Below, in pieces: positions 8,725 to 16,854 of a stretch of 64,000 bases of DNA. Positions within the stretch are counted from its first letter, which is position 1, and each line of letters starts with the position of its first letter. Under the pieces are notes generated by a model, which saw nothing but the letters and a program-made list of their open reading frames with translations, was not told the origin of the DNA and made no database searches. The stretch is from Streptomyces sp. CB02400 (lineage in GTDB: Bacteria; Actinomycetota; Actinomycetes; Streptomycetales; Streptomycetaceae): the NCBI RefSeq assembly GCF_001905725.1, contig NZ_LIWB01000001.1, positions 927,871-991,870 of the forward strand, in the 5' to 3' direction. The position numbers and the translations under genes were made by a program.

Positions 8725-9687
8725 TCAGCCGGCCCGCTGGAGCTGCGGCAGCACCTTGGTGCGGTAGAAGTCGAAGAAGCCGCGCAGGTCGGGGCCGATC
8801 TGGTTGACGTAGACACGGTCGAAACCCGCGTCGGCGAACTGGCGGAGCTCGGCGACGTGCTCGTCCACGTCGTCGCCGCACACCCGGTTCTCCCGCACCA
8901 TGTCCTCGGTGACCAGGGTCTGCGCCTGCTCGAAGTGCTTCGGCGAGGGCAGCACCTGGCCCAGTTCACCGGGCAGCTGCTCGTTCGCCCACAGCCGGTG
9001 CACGGTACGCACGCACTCGTCACGGTCGGTGCCGTAGCAGACCTTGGTGCCGCCGCTGACCGGCTTGCCGCCGCCCCCGCCCTTGCGGTACTGCTCCACC
9101 ATCGAGGTGTCCGGCATCATCGTGATGTAGCCGTCGCCGACCCGGGCGGCGAGCTTGGTCGCCGCCGGGCCGAAGCCCGATATGTCGATCGGGACGGGCT
9201 CGTCCGGCACGGTGTACAGGCGGGCGTTCTCCACCGTGTAGTGCGTGCCGTGGTGGTTGACCTCCTCGCCGGAGAACAGCCGGCGCATCACCTGGATCGA
9301 CTCCTCCAGCATCTCGAGCCGTACGTGCGCGGGCGGCCAGGCGTCCCCGAGGATGTGCTCGTTCAGCGCCTCGCCGGTGCCCACGCCGAGCCGGAACCCT
9401 CCCGGCGACATCACCGCGCTCGTGGCCGCCGCCTGCGCCACCACCGCCGGGTGCGTCCGCACGGTCGGACAGGTCACCGCCGTCCCCACCGGCAGCGACA
9501 CCGCCTCGGACAGCGCGCCGATCACCGACCACACGAACGGACTCTGCCCCTGTTCGTCGTTCCACGGGTGGTAGTGGTCCGAGATCCACAGGGCCTGGAA
9601 CCCTGCCTGCTCGGCCATCCGCGCCTGCTCGATCAGCTCGGCGGGACCGTACTGCTCGCACGAGAGGAAATAGCCGTACTCGGGCAT
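8725..9687 (-). CDS. F420-dependent LLM-class oxidoreductase (G6PDH-family, TIGR03557 type)
   Basis: A 320-residue luciferase-like TIM-barrel protein of the coenzyme-F420 glucose-6-phosphate-dehydrogenase family. ISDHYHPW, GTAVTCPTVRTHPA, LGVGTGEALNE and DISGFGPAATKLAARVGDG are characteristic segments lining the F420 site. ATG 9687 is the first codon of the conserved fold. It is divergent from the NDH-2 operon and is preceded by a perfect SigB-type promoter (GTTT-N14-GGGTAC), so stress induction is likely. The usual role is hydride transfer between a substrate and F420; the substrate is not readable. Confidence 0.9.
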   Translation of the reverse strand: MPEYGYFLSCEQYGPAELIEQARMAEQAGFQALWISDHYHPWNDEQGQSPFVWSVIGALSEAVSLPVGTAVTCPTVRTHPAVVAQAAATSAVMSPGGFRLGVGTGEALNEHILGDAWPPAHVRLEMLEESIQVMRRLFSGEEVNHHGTHYTVENARLYTVPDEPVPIDISGFGPAATKLAARVGDGYITMMPDTSMVEQYRKGGGGGKPVSGGTKVCYGTDRDECVRTVHRLWANEQLPGELGQVLPSPKHFEQAQTLVTEDMVRENRVCGDDVDEHVAELRQFADAGFDRVYVNQIGPDLRGFFDFYRTKVLPQLQRAG

Positions 9688-9731
9688 GGGGGGATGCCTC
9701 CGCGACGTGGGCGGTTCGGGTCCCGGACCGG

Positions 9732-9755
9732 GTACCCGGGGGGCCGGACGGAAAC
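9732..9755 (-). promoter_or_regulatory. SigB-type promoter of the LLM oxidoreductase gene
   Basis: On the minus strand GTTT (9755-9752), 14 bases, then GGGTAC (9737-9732) match the Streptomyces SigB-family consensus without a mismatch. It reads toward the ATG at 9687, leaving a leader of about 35 bases. Confidence 0.7.
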
Positions 9756-9763
9756 CGGCGGAC

Positions 9764-9788
9764 GTTTGGCCGCCCCCACCAGGGGGAC
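9764..9788 (+). promoter_or_regulatory. candidate SigB-type promoter of the NDH-2 operon
   Basis: GTTT at 9764-9767, 15 bases, then GGGGAC at 9783-9788: the SigB-type pattern with one mismatch in the -10. It is back-to-back with the perfect minus-strand promoter at 9732-9755 and reads toward GTG 9831. Confidence 0.5.
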
Positions 9789-9830
9789 GCGGAAGTCTCC
9801 CGACGTCCGCGACAGCGCCGGAGGCGAACC

Positions 9831-11504
9831 GTGAGTCGACCCCGCATAGTGATCGTCGGTGCCGGCTTCGCCGGGTACCGCACGGCCCGGACGCTCTCCG
9901 GGCTGGCCCGTGGCCGCGCCGAGATCGTCCTGCTCAACCCCACCGACTACTTCCTGTACCTGCCCCTGCTGCCCCAGGTCGCCGCCGGCATCCTGGAACC
10001 CCGCCGGGTCACCGTCTCCCTCTCCGGCACGCTGCCGCACGTGAAGCTGGTGCTGGGGGAGTCCGACCGCATCGACCTCGACGCGCGGCAGGTCCACTAC
10101 ACCGGCCCGGAGGGCGAGGGCGGCACCCTCGACTACGACCGGCTGGTCCTCGCGGCCGGCAGCGTCAACAAGCTGCTGCCGATCCCCGGTGTCGCCGAGC
10201 ACGCCCACGGCTTCCGCGGCCTGCCCGAGGCGCTGTACCTGCGCGACCACGTGACCCGGCAGGTGGAGCTCGCCGCCGCCACGGACGATCCCGAGCGGTG
10301 CGCCGCCCGCTGTACGTTCGTCGTGGTCGGCGCCGGCTACACCGGCACGGAAGTCGCCGCGCACGGGCAGCTCTTCACCGACGCGCAGGTCGCCAGGCAC
10401 CCGATGCGGACCGGGATGCGGCCGCGCTGGCTGCTCCTCGACATCGCCGACCGGGTCCTGCCCGAGCTGGACGAACGCCTCTCCCGCACGGCCGACACCG
10501 TGCTGCGGGAACGGGGCGTGGACGTGCGGATGGGCACCTCCGTGAAGGAGGCCACGCACGACGGAGTGCTGCTGACCGACGGGGAGTTCGTCGACACGCA
10601 CACCCTGGTGTGGTGCGTGGGCGTACGCCCCGATCCGCTCGCCGAGTCCCTCGGGCTGCCCATGGAACGCGGCCGGCTGCTCGTCGACCCGCACCTGCAA
10701 GTGCCGGGCCGGCCGGAGGTGTTCGCCTGCGGGGACGCCGCCGCGGTGCCCGATCTGGAGAAGCCCGGCTCGTACACCCCGATGACCGCGCAGCACGCCT
10801 GGCGGCAGGGCAAGGTGTGCGCGCACAACGTCGCCGCGTCGTTCGGTGACGGTGAGCGGCGTGCCTACCGGCACAAGGACATGGGGTTCGTAGTGGACCT
10901 GGGAGGCGTCAAGGCCGCCGCCAACCCGCTCGGCGTGAACCTGTCCGGCGTGGCGGCGGGGGCGGTCACCCGCGGCTACCACCTCGCGGCGATGCCGGGC
11001 AACCGGGTGCGCGTCGCCGCCGACTGGCTCCTCGACGCCGTACTGCCGCGCCAAGCCGTCCAGTTGGGGCTCGTACGGTCCTGGTCGGTGCCGTTGGACA
11101 CGGCGTCGCCGGAACTGGCGCGGGTGCCGGGCGAGCCGGGCTCGGAGCCGGCGGGGAACCGGGCCGGTGGAAGCTCCGCCGAGGACCGGAAGGGTGGCGC
11201 GCCGGCGAAGAAGCAGCCCGGTGGCGAGCCCGCCAAGAGCCAGCCCGGCGGCGAGCCCGCGAAGAACCAGCCCGGCGGCGAGCCCGCGAAGAACCAGCCC
11301 GGCGGCGAGCCCGCGAAGAACCAGCCCGGCGGCGAGCCCGCCAAGAAGCAGCCCGGCGGTGAACCGGCGAAGAACCAGCCCGGCGGCGAGCCCGCCAAGA
11401 GCCGGCCCGCCGTCACCCCGCCCCCCGATCAGCCGCCGCCCGGTCCCGATGTCGCGCCCGGACCCGTCAAGCGCACTGACTGCACCACCGAAGGAGACTC
11501 ATGA
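9831..11504 (+). CDS. ndh: type II NADH dehydrogenase-like FAD oxidoreductase with repeat tail
   Basis: A 557-residue NDH-2-type flavoprotein, which passes electrons from NADH to quinone at the inner face of the membrane without pumping protons. The FAD-binding IVIVGAGFAGYRTAR begins at residue 5, the NADH-binding VVVGAGYTGTEVAAH lies near residue 165 and the second FAD contact FACGDAAAVPD near 302. The catalytic part ends around residue 440; the remaining ~115 residues are Pro/Gly/Lys-rich with eight copies of a nine-residue repeat, which is unusual for the family. GTG 9831 follows a GGAGGCG site. The stop overlaps the transketolase start by 4 bp. Confidence 0.88.
   Translation: MSRPRIVIVGAGFAGYRTARTLSGLARGRAEIVLLNPTDYFLYLPLLPQVAAGILEPRRVTVSLSGTLPHVKLVLGESDRIDLDARQVHYTGPEGEGGTLDYDRLVLAAGSVNKLLPIPGVAEHAHGFRGLPEALYLRDHVTRQVELAAATDDPERCAARCTFVVVGAGYTGTEVAAHGQLFTDAQVARHPMRTGMRPRWLLLDIADRVLPELDERLSRTADTVLRERGVDVRMGTSVKEATHDGVLLTDGEFVDTHTLVWCVGVRPDPLAESLGLPMERGRLLVDPHLQVPGRPEVFACGDAAAVPDLEKPGSYTPMTAQHAWRQGKVCAHNVAASFGDGERRAYRHKDMGFVVDLGGVKAAANPLGVNLSGVAAGAVTRGYHLAAMPGNRVRVAADWLLDAVLPRQAVQLGLVRSWSVPLDTASPELARVPGEPGSEPAGNRAGGSSAEDRKGGAPAKKQPGGEPAKSQPGGEPAKNQPGGEPAKNQPGGEPAKNQPGGEPAKKQPGGEPAKNQPGGEPAKSRPAVTPPPDQPPPGPDVAPGPVKRTDCTTEGDS
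11190..11405 (+). repeat. 27-bp tandem repeat coding for PGGEPAKNQ-like units
   Basis: Eight head-to-tail 27-bp units inside the 3' end of the NDH-2 gene, encoding variants of PGGEPAKNQ (Lys/Asn/Ser vary at position 8). The DNA copies are nearly identical, so copy number may vary between strains by slippage. No spacers, hence not a CRISPR array. Confidence 0.9.
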
Positions 11505-13348
11505 ACACCGGTGAACTCGTCGAGCTCGGGCAGCAGTTGAGGGTGGACAGTGTCCGCGCTGCGGCTGCCGCGGGCTCCGGGCACCCCACGTCGTCGATGT
11601 CCGCGGCGGACCTGATGGCCGTACTGTTCGCCCGTCACCTCCGCTACGACTTCGAGCGTCCCGACCACCCGGGCAACGACCGCTTCGTCCTCTCCAAGGG
11701 CCACGCCTCGCCCCTGATGTACGCCACCTACAAGGCGACCGGCGCCATCGACGACGAGGAACTGCTCACCTTCCGCAAGAACGGCAGCCGCCTCGAAGGG
11801 CATCCCACCCCCCGGCGGCTGCCCTGGATCGAGACGGCCACCGGCTCGCTCGGCCAGGGACTCCCCGTCGGCGTCGGCATCGCGCTGGCCGGGAAGCGGC
11901 CGGCCCCCGCCGACTACCGGGTGTGGGTGCTGTGCGGCGACAGCGAACTGGCCGAGGGCTCCATCTGGGAGGCCGCCGAGCACGCCGCGTACGAACACCT
12001 GGACAACCTCACGCTGATCGTGGACGTCAACCGGCTCGGGCAGCGCGGCCCCACCCGGCACGGCCACGACCTGGACGCCTACGCCCGCCGCTTCCAGGCC
12101 TTCGGCTGGCACACCGTGGAAGTGGACGGCCACGACGTGGACGCCGTCGACCGCGCCTACGGGGAGGCCCTGTCCACCAGTGGCCAGCCCACCGCGATCC
12201 TCGCCCGCACCCTCAAGGGCAAGGGCGTCGAGGCGGTCCAGGACCGTGGGGGACTGCACGGCAAACCGCTGCCCGAGGCCGAGGAGGCCATCGCCGAACT
12301 CGGCGGCCCCCGCGACCTGCGCATCCGGGTGGAGGCGCCGTCCGCCGACGGGGCCCCGCCCGCCGGGCACACCGGCCGGCCCGACCTGCCCCGCTGGGAC
12401 AAGGGCGAGGAGGTGGCCACCCGCAACGCCTTCGGAGAGGCGCTGACCGCCCTCGGCACCGCGCGCGGCGACGTCGTCGCCCTCGACGGGGAGGTCGGCG
12501 ACTCCACCCGCGCGGAGGCCTTCGCCAAGGAACACCCCGAACGCTACTTCGAGTGCTACATCGCCGAGCAGCAGATGGTCGCCGCGGCGGTCGGCATGGC
12601 CGCGCGCGGCCGGCTGCCGTACGCCGCCACCTTCGCGGCCTTCCTCACCCGCGCCCACGACTTCATCCGCATGGCGTCGGTCAGCGGCTCCGGGATCAAC
12701 CTCGTCGGCTCCCACGCGGGCGTCGCCATCGGCCAGGACGGCCCCAGCCAGATGGGCCTGGAGGACCTGGCGATGATGCGGGCGGTGCACGGCTCGACCG
12801 TGCTGTACCCGTGCGACGCCAACCAGACCGCGCGGCTGGTCGCCGCGATGGCCGACCTGGACGGCATCCGTTACCTGCGCACCTCGCGCGGTGCGGGCCC
12901 GGTGATCTACGGCCCCGACGAGGAGTTCCCCGTCGGCGGTAGCAAGGTGCTGCGCTCCTCCGGCCGCGACCGGCTCACCCTCGTCGCGGCGGGCGTCACC
13001 GTGCCCGAGGCGCTGGCCGCCGCGGAGGCCCTGGAGGGGGAGGGCATCGCCGTACGGGTGATCGACCTGTACTCGGTGAAGCCGGTCGACCGGGAGACGC
13101 TGCACACGGCCGCCGAGGAGACCGGCTGTCTGGTGACGGTGGAGGACCACCACCCGGAGGGCGGCCTCGGGGACGCGGTCGCGGAGGCCTTCGCCGACGG
13201 GAGTCCCGTACCGCGCCTGGTGCGCCTTGCCGTGCGCGACATGCCGGGATCGGCCTCCCCCGAGGAGCAGCTGCACGCCGCCGGCATCGACGCCGAGTCG
13301 ATCGCGGCGGCCGGCCGGCTGCTGGTGGGGGAGGCGATCGTGTCGTGA
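11501..13348 (+). CDS. tkt: transketolase (single-chain, about 615 residues)
   Basis: A thiamine-diphosphate transketolase that exchanges two-carbon units between sugar phosphates in the pentose phosphate pathway. GSGHPTSSMSAADLM near residue 22, SKGHASPLMYA, GSLGQGLPVGVG and the diphosphate motif GDSELAEGS...IVDVN are present; the pyrimidine domain has YIAEQQMVAAAVGMA, and the C-terminal domain ends with VTVEDHHPEGGLGDAV. At 615 residues it is shorter than the ~690-residue housekeeping enzyme and resembles the animal/TktA-TktB-split-like subgroup. ATG 11501 overlaps the NDH-2 stop and its own stop overlaps the next gene. Confidence 0.92.
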   Translation: MNTGELVELGQQLRVDSVRAAAAAGSGHPTSSMSAADLMAVLFARHLRYDFERPDHPGNDRFVLSKGHASPLMYATYKATGAIDDEELLTFRKNGSRLEGHPTPRRLPWIETATGSLGQGLPVGVGIALAGKRPAPADYRVWVLCGDSELAEGSIWEAAEHAAYEHLDNLTLIVDVNRLGQRGPTRHGHDLDAYARRFQAFGWHTVEVDGHDVDAVDRAYGEALSTSGQPTAILARTLKGKGVEAVQDRGGLHGKPLPEAEEAIAELGGPRDLRIRVEAPSADGAPPAGHTGRPDLPRWDKGEEVATRNAFGEALTALGTARGDVVALDGEVGDSTRAEAFAKEHPERYFECYIAEQQMVAAAVGMAARGRLPYAATFAAFLTRAHDFIRMASVSGSGINLVGSHAGVAIGQDGPSQMGLEDLAMMRAVHGSTVLYPCDANQTARLVAAMADLDGIRYLRTSRGAGPVIYGPDEEFPVGGSKVLRSSGRDRLTLVAAGVTVPEALAAAEALEGEGIAVRVIDLYSVKPVDRETLHTAAEETGCLVTVEDHHPEGGLGDAVAEAFADGSPVPRLVRLAVRDMPGSASPEEQLHAAGIDAESIAAAGRLLVGEAIVS

Positions 13349-14271
13349 GCGACGACGGTGCGCGCACCGTACGGACCGGCCGTCGCTCGGTGGAGATCCG
13401 CAGGCCGGGGAAGGTGCTCTTCCCCGGCGGCGGGGACGCGAAGGAGTACACCAAGGGCGACCTCGTCGACTACCACCGGGCCGTCGCCCCGTTCATGCTG
13501 CCGCACCTGCGGGGCCGCCCGCTGATGCTGGACCGGCGCCCGGACGGCATCGACGGCCCCGCGTTCATGCAGAAGAACACCCCGGACGGCTACCCGGACT
13601 GGATCACCCGCGCCGAGGTCGCCAAGGAGGGCGGCGCCGTCACGCACACCGTGTGCGACGACACCGCCACCCTCCTCTACCTCGTCGACCAGGCGAGCAT
13701 CACCCTGCACCGCTGGCTGTCCCGCACTGCCCGGATCGACCGCCCGGACCGGCTGGTCTTCGACCTCGACCCCTCCGGCGACGACTTCGAGACGGTGCGG
13801 GAGGCCGCGCGGCTGCTGGGGGAGCTGCTGGACGAGCTGGACCTGCCGTCCGCCCTGATGACCACCGGCTCCCGGGGCCTGCATGTCGTCGTGCCGCTGA
13901 GCGCGACCCAGGACTTCGACGACGTACGCGCCTTCGCCCGCGAGGCCGCCGACACCCTCGCCGCCGCCCACCCCGACCGGCTCACCACCGCCGCCCGCAA
14001 GAAGGACCGCGGCGACCGGCTCTACCTCGACGTGCAGCGCAACGCCTACGCACAGACCGCCGTCGCGCCCTACACGGTCCGCGCCCTGCCCGGTGCTCCC
14101 GTCGCCGTGCCCGTCTCCTGGGACCAGCTCGACGACCCGGACCTGCACGCCCGCCGCTGGACCGTCGCCGACGCCGTCGAGCAGGCCCGCACCGACCCGT
14201 GGGCCGGCCTGCCGAGCCGGGGCCGCTCCCTCGGGCCGGCCCGCCGCCGGCTGGCCGCACTGCGGGACTGA
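13345..14271 (+). CDS. LigD-type polymerase/primase domain protein (NHEJ)
   Basis: A 308-residue stand-alone polymerase domain of the LigD (archaeo-eukaryotic primase) family, which extends and fills ends during Ku-dependent non-homologous end joining. The catalytic FDLDPSGDD lies near residues 140-148, followed by TTGSRGLHVVVPL with the nucleotide-binding His, and RKKDRGDRLYLDVQRN. There is no ligase or nuclease domain, the usual arrangement in Streptomyces where these are separate genes. GTG 13345 overlaps the transketolase stop as GTGA, so it is translationally coupled to a carbon-metabolism gene. No ku gene is in the window. Confidence 0.9.
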   Translation: MSDDGARTVRTGRRSVEIRRPGKVLFPGGGDAKEYTKGDLVDYHRAVAPFMLPHLRGRPLMLDRRPDGIDGPAFMQKNTPDGYPDWITRAEVAKEGGAVTHTVCDDTATLLYLVDQASITLHRWLSRTARIDRPDRLVFDLDPSGDDFETVREAARLLGELLDELDLPSALMTTGSRGLHVVVPLSATQDFDDVRAFAREAADTLAAAHPDRLTTAARKKDRGDRLYLDVQRNAYAQTAVAPYTVRALPGAPVAVPVSWDQLDDPDLHARRWTVADAVEQARTDPWAGLPSRGRSLGPARRRLAALRD

Positions 14272-14379
14272 GCGGCGTCGGCACCCCTCCGACCGGGCAC
14301 GATGCCCGGCCGCCGGGAACGGCTGAGCGCACAGAGGTTTGGCGAACACACTTGCGGCCACACGGAGGGGGAGGTGGCC

Positions 14380-14751
14380 ATGTCGAACACGAAGAACACC
14401 GAAGAGCCACAGGGTTCACAGGAAACCCAGGACTCACAGGAATCCCACAAATCAACGGACAACACCAGAACCACCAAACGGCCGAGCCCGATGGAGCTGC
14501 TGCGCCGGGCGCGCGGCCAGCTCGCGGAACTCACCGGGATGGAAGCCGAGTCCGTGTCGTCCTTCGAGCAGACGGAGGAGGGCTGGGCGCTGGAGGTCGA
14601 GGTCCTCGAACTCGAGCGGGTGCCCGACACGATGAGCCTGATGGCGAGTTACCAGGTCGAGCTGGACCCCGACGGCGAGCTCACCGGGTACCGGCGCGTC
14701 CGCCGCTACGAGCGCGGGCGGGCCGACTCGCACCGGCCCGGCGGCCGGTAG
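14380..14751 (+). CDS. gvpO: gas vesicle protein GvpO
   Basis: A 123-residue GvpO. Residues 1-38 are rich in Gln, Ser, Thr, Asn and Glu and probably disordered; from RRARGQLAELTG the conserved GvpO domain follows, with GWALEVEVLELERVPDT and ASYQVELDPDGELTGYRRVRRYERG. GvpO is an accessory protein required for vesicle formation. ATG 14380 has a GGAGGGGGAGG site; an earlier in-frame ATG at 14302 is unlikely. First gene of the ten-gene cluster gvpOAFGYZJLSK, 108 bp after the LigD-type gene. Confidence 0.9.
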   Translation: MSNTKNTEEPQGSQETQDSQESHKSTDNTRTTKRPSPMELLRRARGQLAELTGMEAESVSSFEQTEEGWALEVEVLELERVPDTMSLMASYQVELDPDGELTGYRRVRRYERGRADSHRPGGR

Positions 14752-14797
14752 GCCGCCCGACCGGACCCACACCCACAGACAAGGAGGAACAGCCGGA

Positions 14798-15232
14798 ATG
14801 ACAGTCGTACCGGCACAGCAGACCGGCGGTGGAGGCGGCAGCAGCGGCCTCTACGACGTGCTTGAACTTGTTCTGGACAGGGGGCTCGTCATCGATGCCT
14901 TCGTGCGCGTGTCCCTGGTCGGCATCGAGATTCTCAAGATCGACGTCCGTGTCGTCGTCGCCAGCGTCGACACCTATCTCCGCTTCGCCGAGGCGTGCAA
15001 CCGCCTCGACCTGGAGGCGGGGCCCCGCAAGAGCCCGGGTCTGCCCGAGATCGTCGGTGAGGTCACCGAGTCCGGCGCCCGCGGCAAGTCCAAGGGGGCG
15101 CTGTCCGGCGCCGCCGAGACCGTCTCCGACGCCTTCAGGCAGGCGCGTGAGGGCGGTTCCGAGCGCGAGACCGAGTCGCGTCCGCGGCCCCGCAAGAGCA
15201 CCTCGGCCCGCCGGAAGGAGGAGCAGGAGTGA
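14798..15232 (+). CDS. gvpA: gas vesicle structural protein GvpA (long-tailed)
   Basis: The main shell protein family: residues 17-70 hold LYDVLELVLDRGLVIDAFVRVSLVGIEILKI (seen as VLELVLDRGLVID and LVGIEILKIDVRVVVASVDTY), the amphipathic core that forms the ribbed gas vesicle wall. The protein is 144 residues, about twice the length of classical cyanobacterial GvpA, because of a basic C-terminal tail (SRPRPRKSTSARRKEEQE). An AAGGAGGAA site precedes ATG 14798. Its stop overlaps the GTG start of gvpF. Confidence 0.92.
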   Translation: MTVVPAQQTGGGGGSSGLYDVLELVLDRGLVIDAFVRVSLVGIEILKIDVRVVVASVDTYLRFAEACNRLDLEAGPRKSPGLPEIVGEVTESGARGKSKGALSGAAETVSDAFRQAREGGSERETESRPRPRKSTSARRKEEQE

Positions 15233-16002
15233 GCACGTACATCTACGGCATCACGGCGACCTCGCACCCCGGCCTCCCGGAGGGCGTGAGCGGCGTCGGC
15301 GATCCGCCGCTGCCGGTGCGCGTCCTGCGCGAGGGCGAACTGGCGGCCCTGGTCAGTGACGCCCCCGAGGGCCTGCGCCCCAAGCGCAGGGAACTGCTTG
15401 CCCACCAGAACGTACTCAGTGAGGCCGGCGCGGCCGGCTGTGTGCTGCCCATGCGCTTCGGCAGCGTCGCCCCGGACGACGACGCCGTCACCGGTGTCCT
15501 CGCCGAGCGCGCCGAGCACTACGGGGAGCGGCTGCGGGCCTTGGACGGCCGGGTCGAGTACAACGTCAAGGCCAACCACGTCGAGGACGCCGTCCTGCAC
15601 CACGTGATGGCCGGCAATCCGGAGATCCGCGCCCTCGCGGAGGCCAACCGGCAGTCCGGGGGTGGCAGTTACGAGCAGAAGATCCAGCTCGGCGAGATGG
15701 TCGCCGCCGCCGTCAAGGCCAAGGAGGCCGAGGACGCCGTCGCGCTGGAGCGCGTCCTGGAACCGGCCGCCGACGCGGTGAGCGTGGGCCCCGAGTCCAC
15801 GGGCTGGCTCGCCAATGTGTCGTACCTGGTGAAGCGGGAGACGGCGGCGGAGTTCCTGGAAGCGGTGGAACAGGCCCGCAAGGACCTGCCCCACCTCGAA
15901 GTGCGTCTGAACGGCCCACTGCCGCCGTACAGCTTCGTCGAGCCCGGCCCGGCCGAGCCGGCGGGCACCGCGGCCGGCGGGGCGGACGCCGGAGCGGGGT
16001 GA
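15229..16002 (+). CDS. gvpF: gas vesicle protein GvpF (GvpF/L family)
   Basis: A 257-residue GvpF/GvpL-family protein, a minor vesicle component or assembly factor that contacts GvpA. Signs are the YIYGI start, LPMRFGSVAPDDDAV in the middle, VEYNVKA, and the late NVSYLVKRETAAEFLEAVEQ and NGPLPPYSFVE segments. The tail after 235 is Gly/Ala-rich. GTG 15229 overlaps the gvpA stop (GTGA), giving translational coupling. Confidence 0.9.
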   Translation: MSTYIYGITATSHPGLPEGVSGVGDPPLPVRVLREGELAALVSDAPEGLRPKRRELLAHQNVLSEAGAAGCVLPMRFGSVAPDDDAVTGVLAERAEHYGERLRALDGRVEYNVKANHVEDAVLHHVMAGNPEIRALAEANRQSGGGSYEQKIQLGEMVAAAVKAKEAEDAVALERVLEPAADAVSVGPESTGWLANVSYLVKRETAAEFLEAVEQARKDLPHLEVRLNGPLPPYSFVEPGPAEPAGTAAGGADAGAG

Positions 16003-16006
16003 CGAC

Positions 16007-16273
16007 ATGGGCCTGATCTCGGAGGTCCTGCTGCTGCCGTTCGCCCCGGTGCGCGGCAGCGGCTGGGCCATCCGGCAGGTGCTGAAGGAAGCGGAACGCA
16101 TCTACTACGACCCTGCCACGATACGTGCCGAACTGGCACGCCTTGAGGAGCAGTTGGAGGCCGGAGAGATCACCGAGGAGGAGTTCGACCGGCAGGAGGA
16201 CGAACTCCTCGACCGGTTGGAGACCGCAACGCGCACCGGCGCGGGTACAGGGGACGGGACGGGACCACGATGA
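16007..16273 (+). CDS. gvpG: gas vesicle protein GvpG
   Basis: An 88-residue GvpG: GLISEVLLLPFAPVRGSGWAIRQVL is the conserved hydrophobic N-terminal part, followed by a charged helix (ARLEEQLEAGEITEEEFDRQEDELLDRL, seen as ARLEEQLEAGEITEEEFD) likely to form a coiled coil. It lies 4 bp after gvpF and overlaps gvpY by 4 bp. An accessory protein needed in the minimal gvp set of several species. Confidence 0.9.
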   Translation: MGLISEVLLLPFAPVRGSGWAIRQVLKEAERIYYDPATIRAELARLEEQLEAGEITEEEFDRQEDELLDRLETATRTGAGTGDGTGPR

Positions 16274-16854
16274 ACCGAATGGGACTGGGCCTCGCGATCG
16301 GGGCCGGATACCTCCTCGGACGGACGAAGAAACTGAAGATGGCGGTCGCCGTCGGCGGCCTGGTGGCGGGCAAGAAGCTGAACCTCGGTCCGCGCATGGT
16401 CGCGGACCTGGTGTCCCAGCAGCTACGGGACAATCCGCAGTTCAAGGAGATCGGCGACCAGCTGCGCGGTGATCTGCGGGGCGTCGGCAAGGCGGCCTCC
16501 GGCGCGCTGGTCGAGCGGCAGCTCGACTCCCTCGCCGACCGGCTGCACGGCCGTACCGCCGACATGCGGGACCGGCTGACGGGCGCCGGCCCGCGGGACG
16601 ACGCCGACGCGGAACACGCCGAGGACGCGGAACACGAGGACGCGCAGGCGGAGGACCGGGAGCCGCCGGACGAGCCGGCCCCCGAGCGGCCTGCCAAGAA
16701 GGCACAGGCCAAGAAGGCACAGGCGAAGAAGGCCGCCCCCGCGAAGAAGGCGGCGGCGAAGAAGACGGCTCCGGCGAAGAAGACGGCCGCCAAGAAGACC
16801 GCGGCCGCGGCCCGCGGCGCCCGCTCCCGCACGGCGAAGGGAGGTGACGAGTGA
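16270..16854 (+). CDS. gvpY: gas vesicle cluster protein GvpY, Lys/Ala-rich tail
   Basis: A 194-residue protein of the Streptomyces gvp cluster. The N-terminus (GLGLAIGAGYLLGRTKKLK, then MAVAVGGLVAGKKL) is a short hydrophobic membrane- or vesicle-facing segment; a helical region follows (LVSQQLRDNPQFKEIGDQL). Residues 110-140 are acidic, and 145-185 are histone-H1-like repeats of KKA/PAKK. Named GvpY by position between gvpG and gvpZ. Starts at ATG 16270, overlapping gvpG. Its biochemical role is not known to me; the basic tail could bind the acidic tail of GvpZ. Confidence 0.8.
   Translation: MNRMGLGLAIGAGYLLGRTKKLKMAVAVGGLVAGKKLNLGPRMVADLVSQQLRDNPQFKEIGDQLRGDLRGVGKAASGALVERQLDSLADRLHGRTADMRDRLTGAGPRDDADAEHAEDAEHEDAQAEDREPPDEPAPERPAKKAQAKKAQAKKAAPAKKAAAKKTAPAKKTAAKKTAAAARGARSRTAKGGDE

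Noticed and set aside
7033..9834. A very long open frame on the plus strand opposite the enolase-superfamily and LLM genes
   Set aside because: It is antisense to two genes with clear family motifs; its translation is low-complexity Arg/Pro/His-rich, a typical high-GC shadow.
11190..11405. CRISPR-like repeats
   Set aside because: The 27-bp units are head-to-tail without spacers and code for a nine-residue protein repeat.
16690..16815. Minisatellite in gvpY
   Set aside because: The repetition reflects codons for a Lys/Ala-rich tail, with unit length varying; it is coding sequence.
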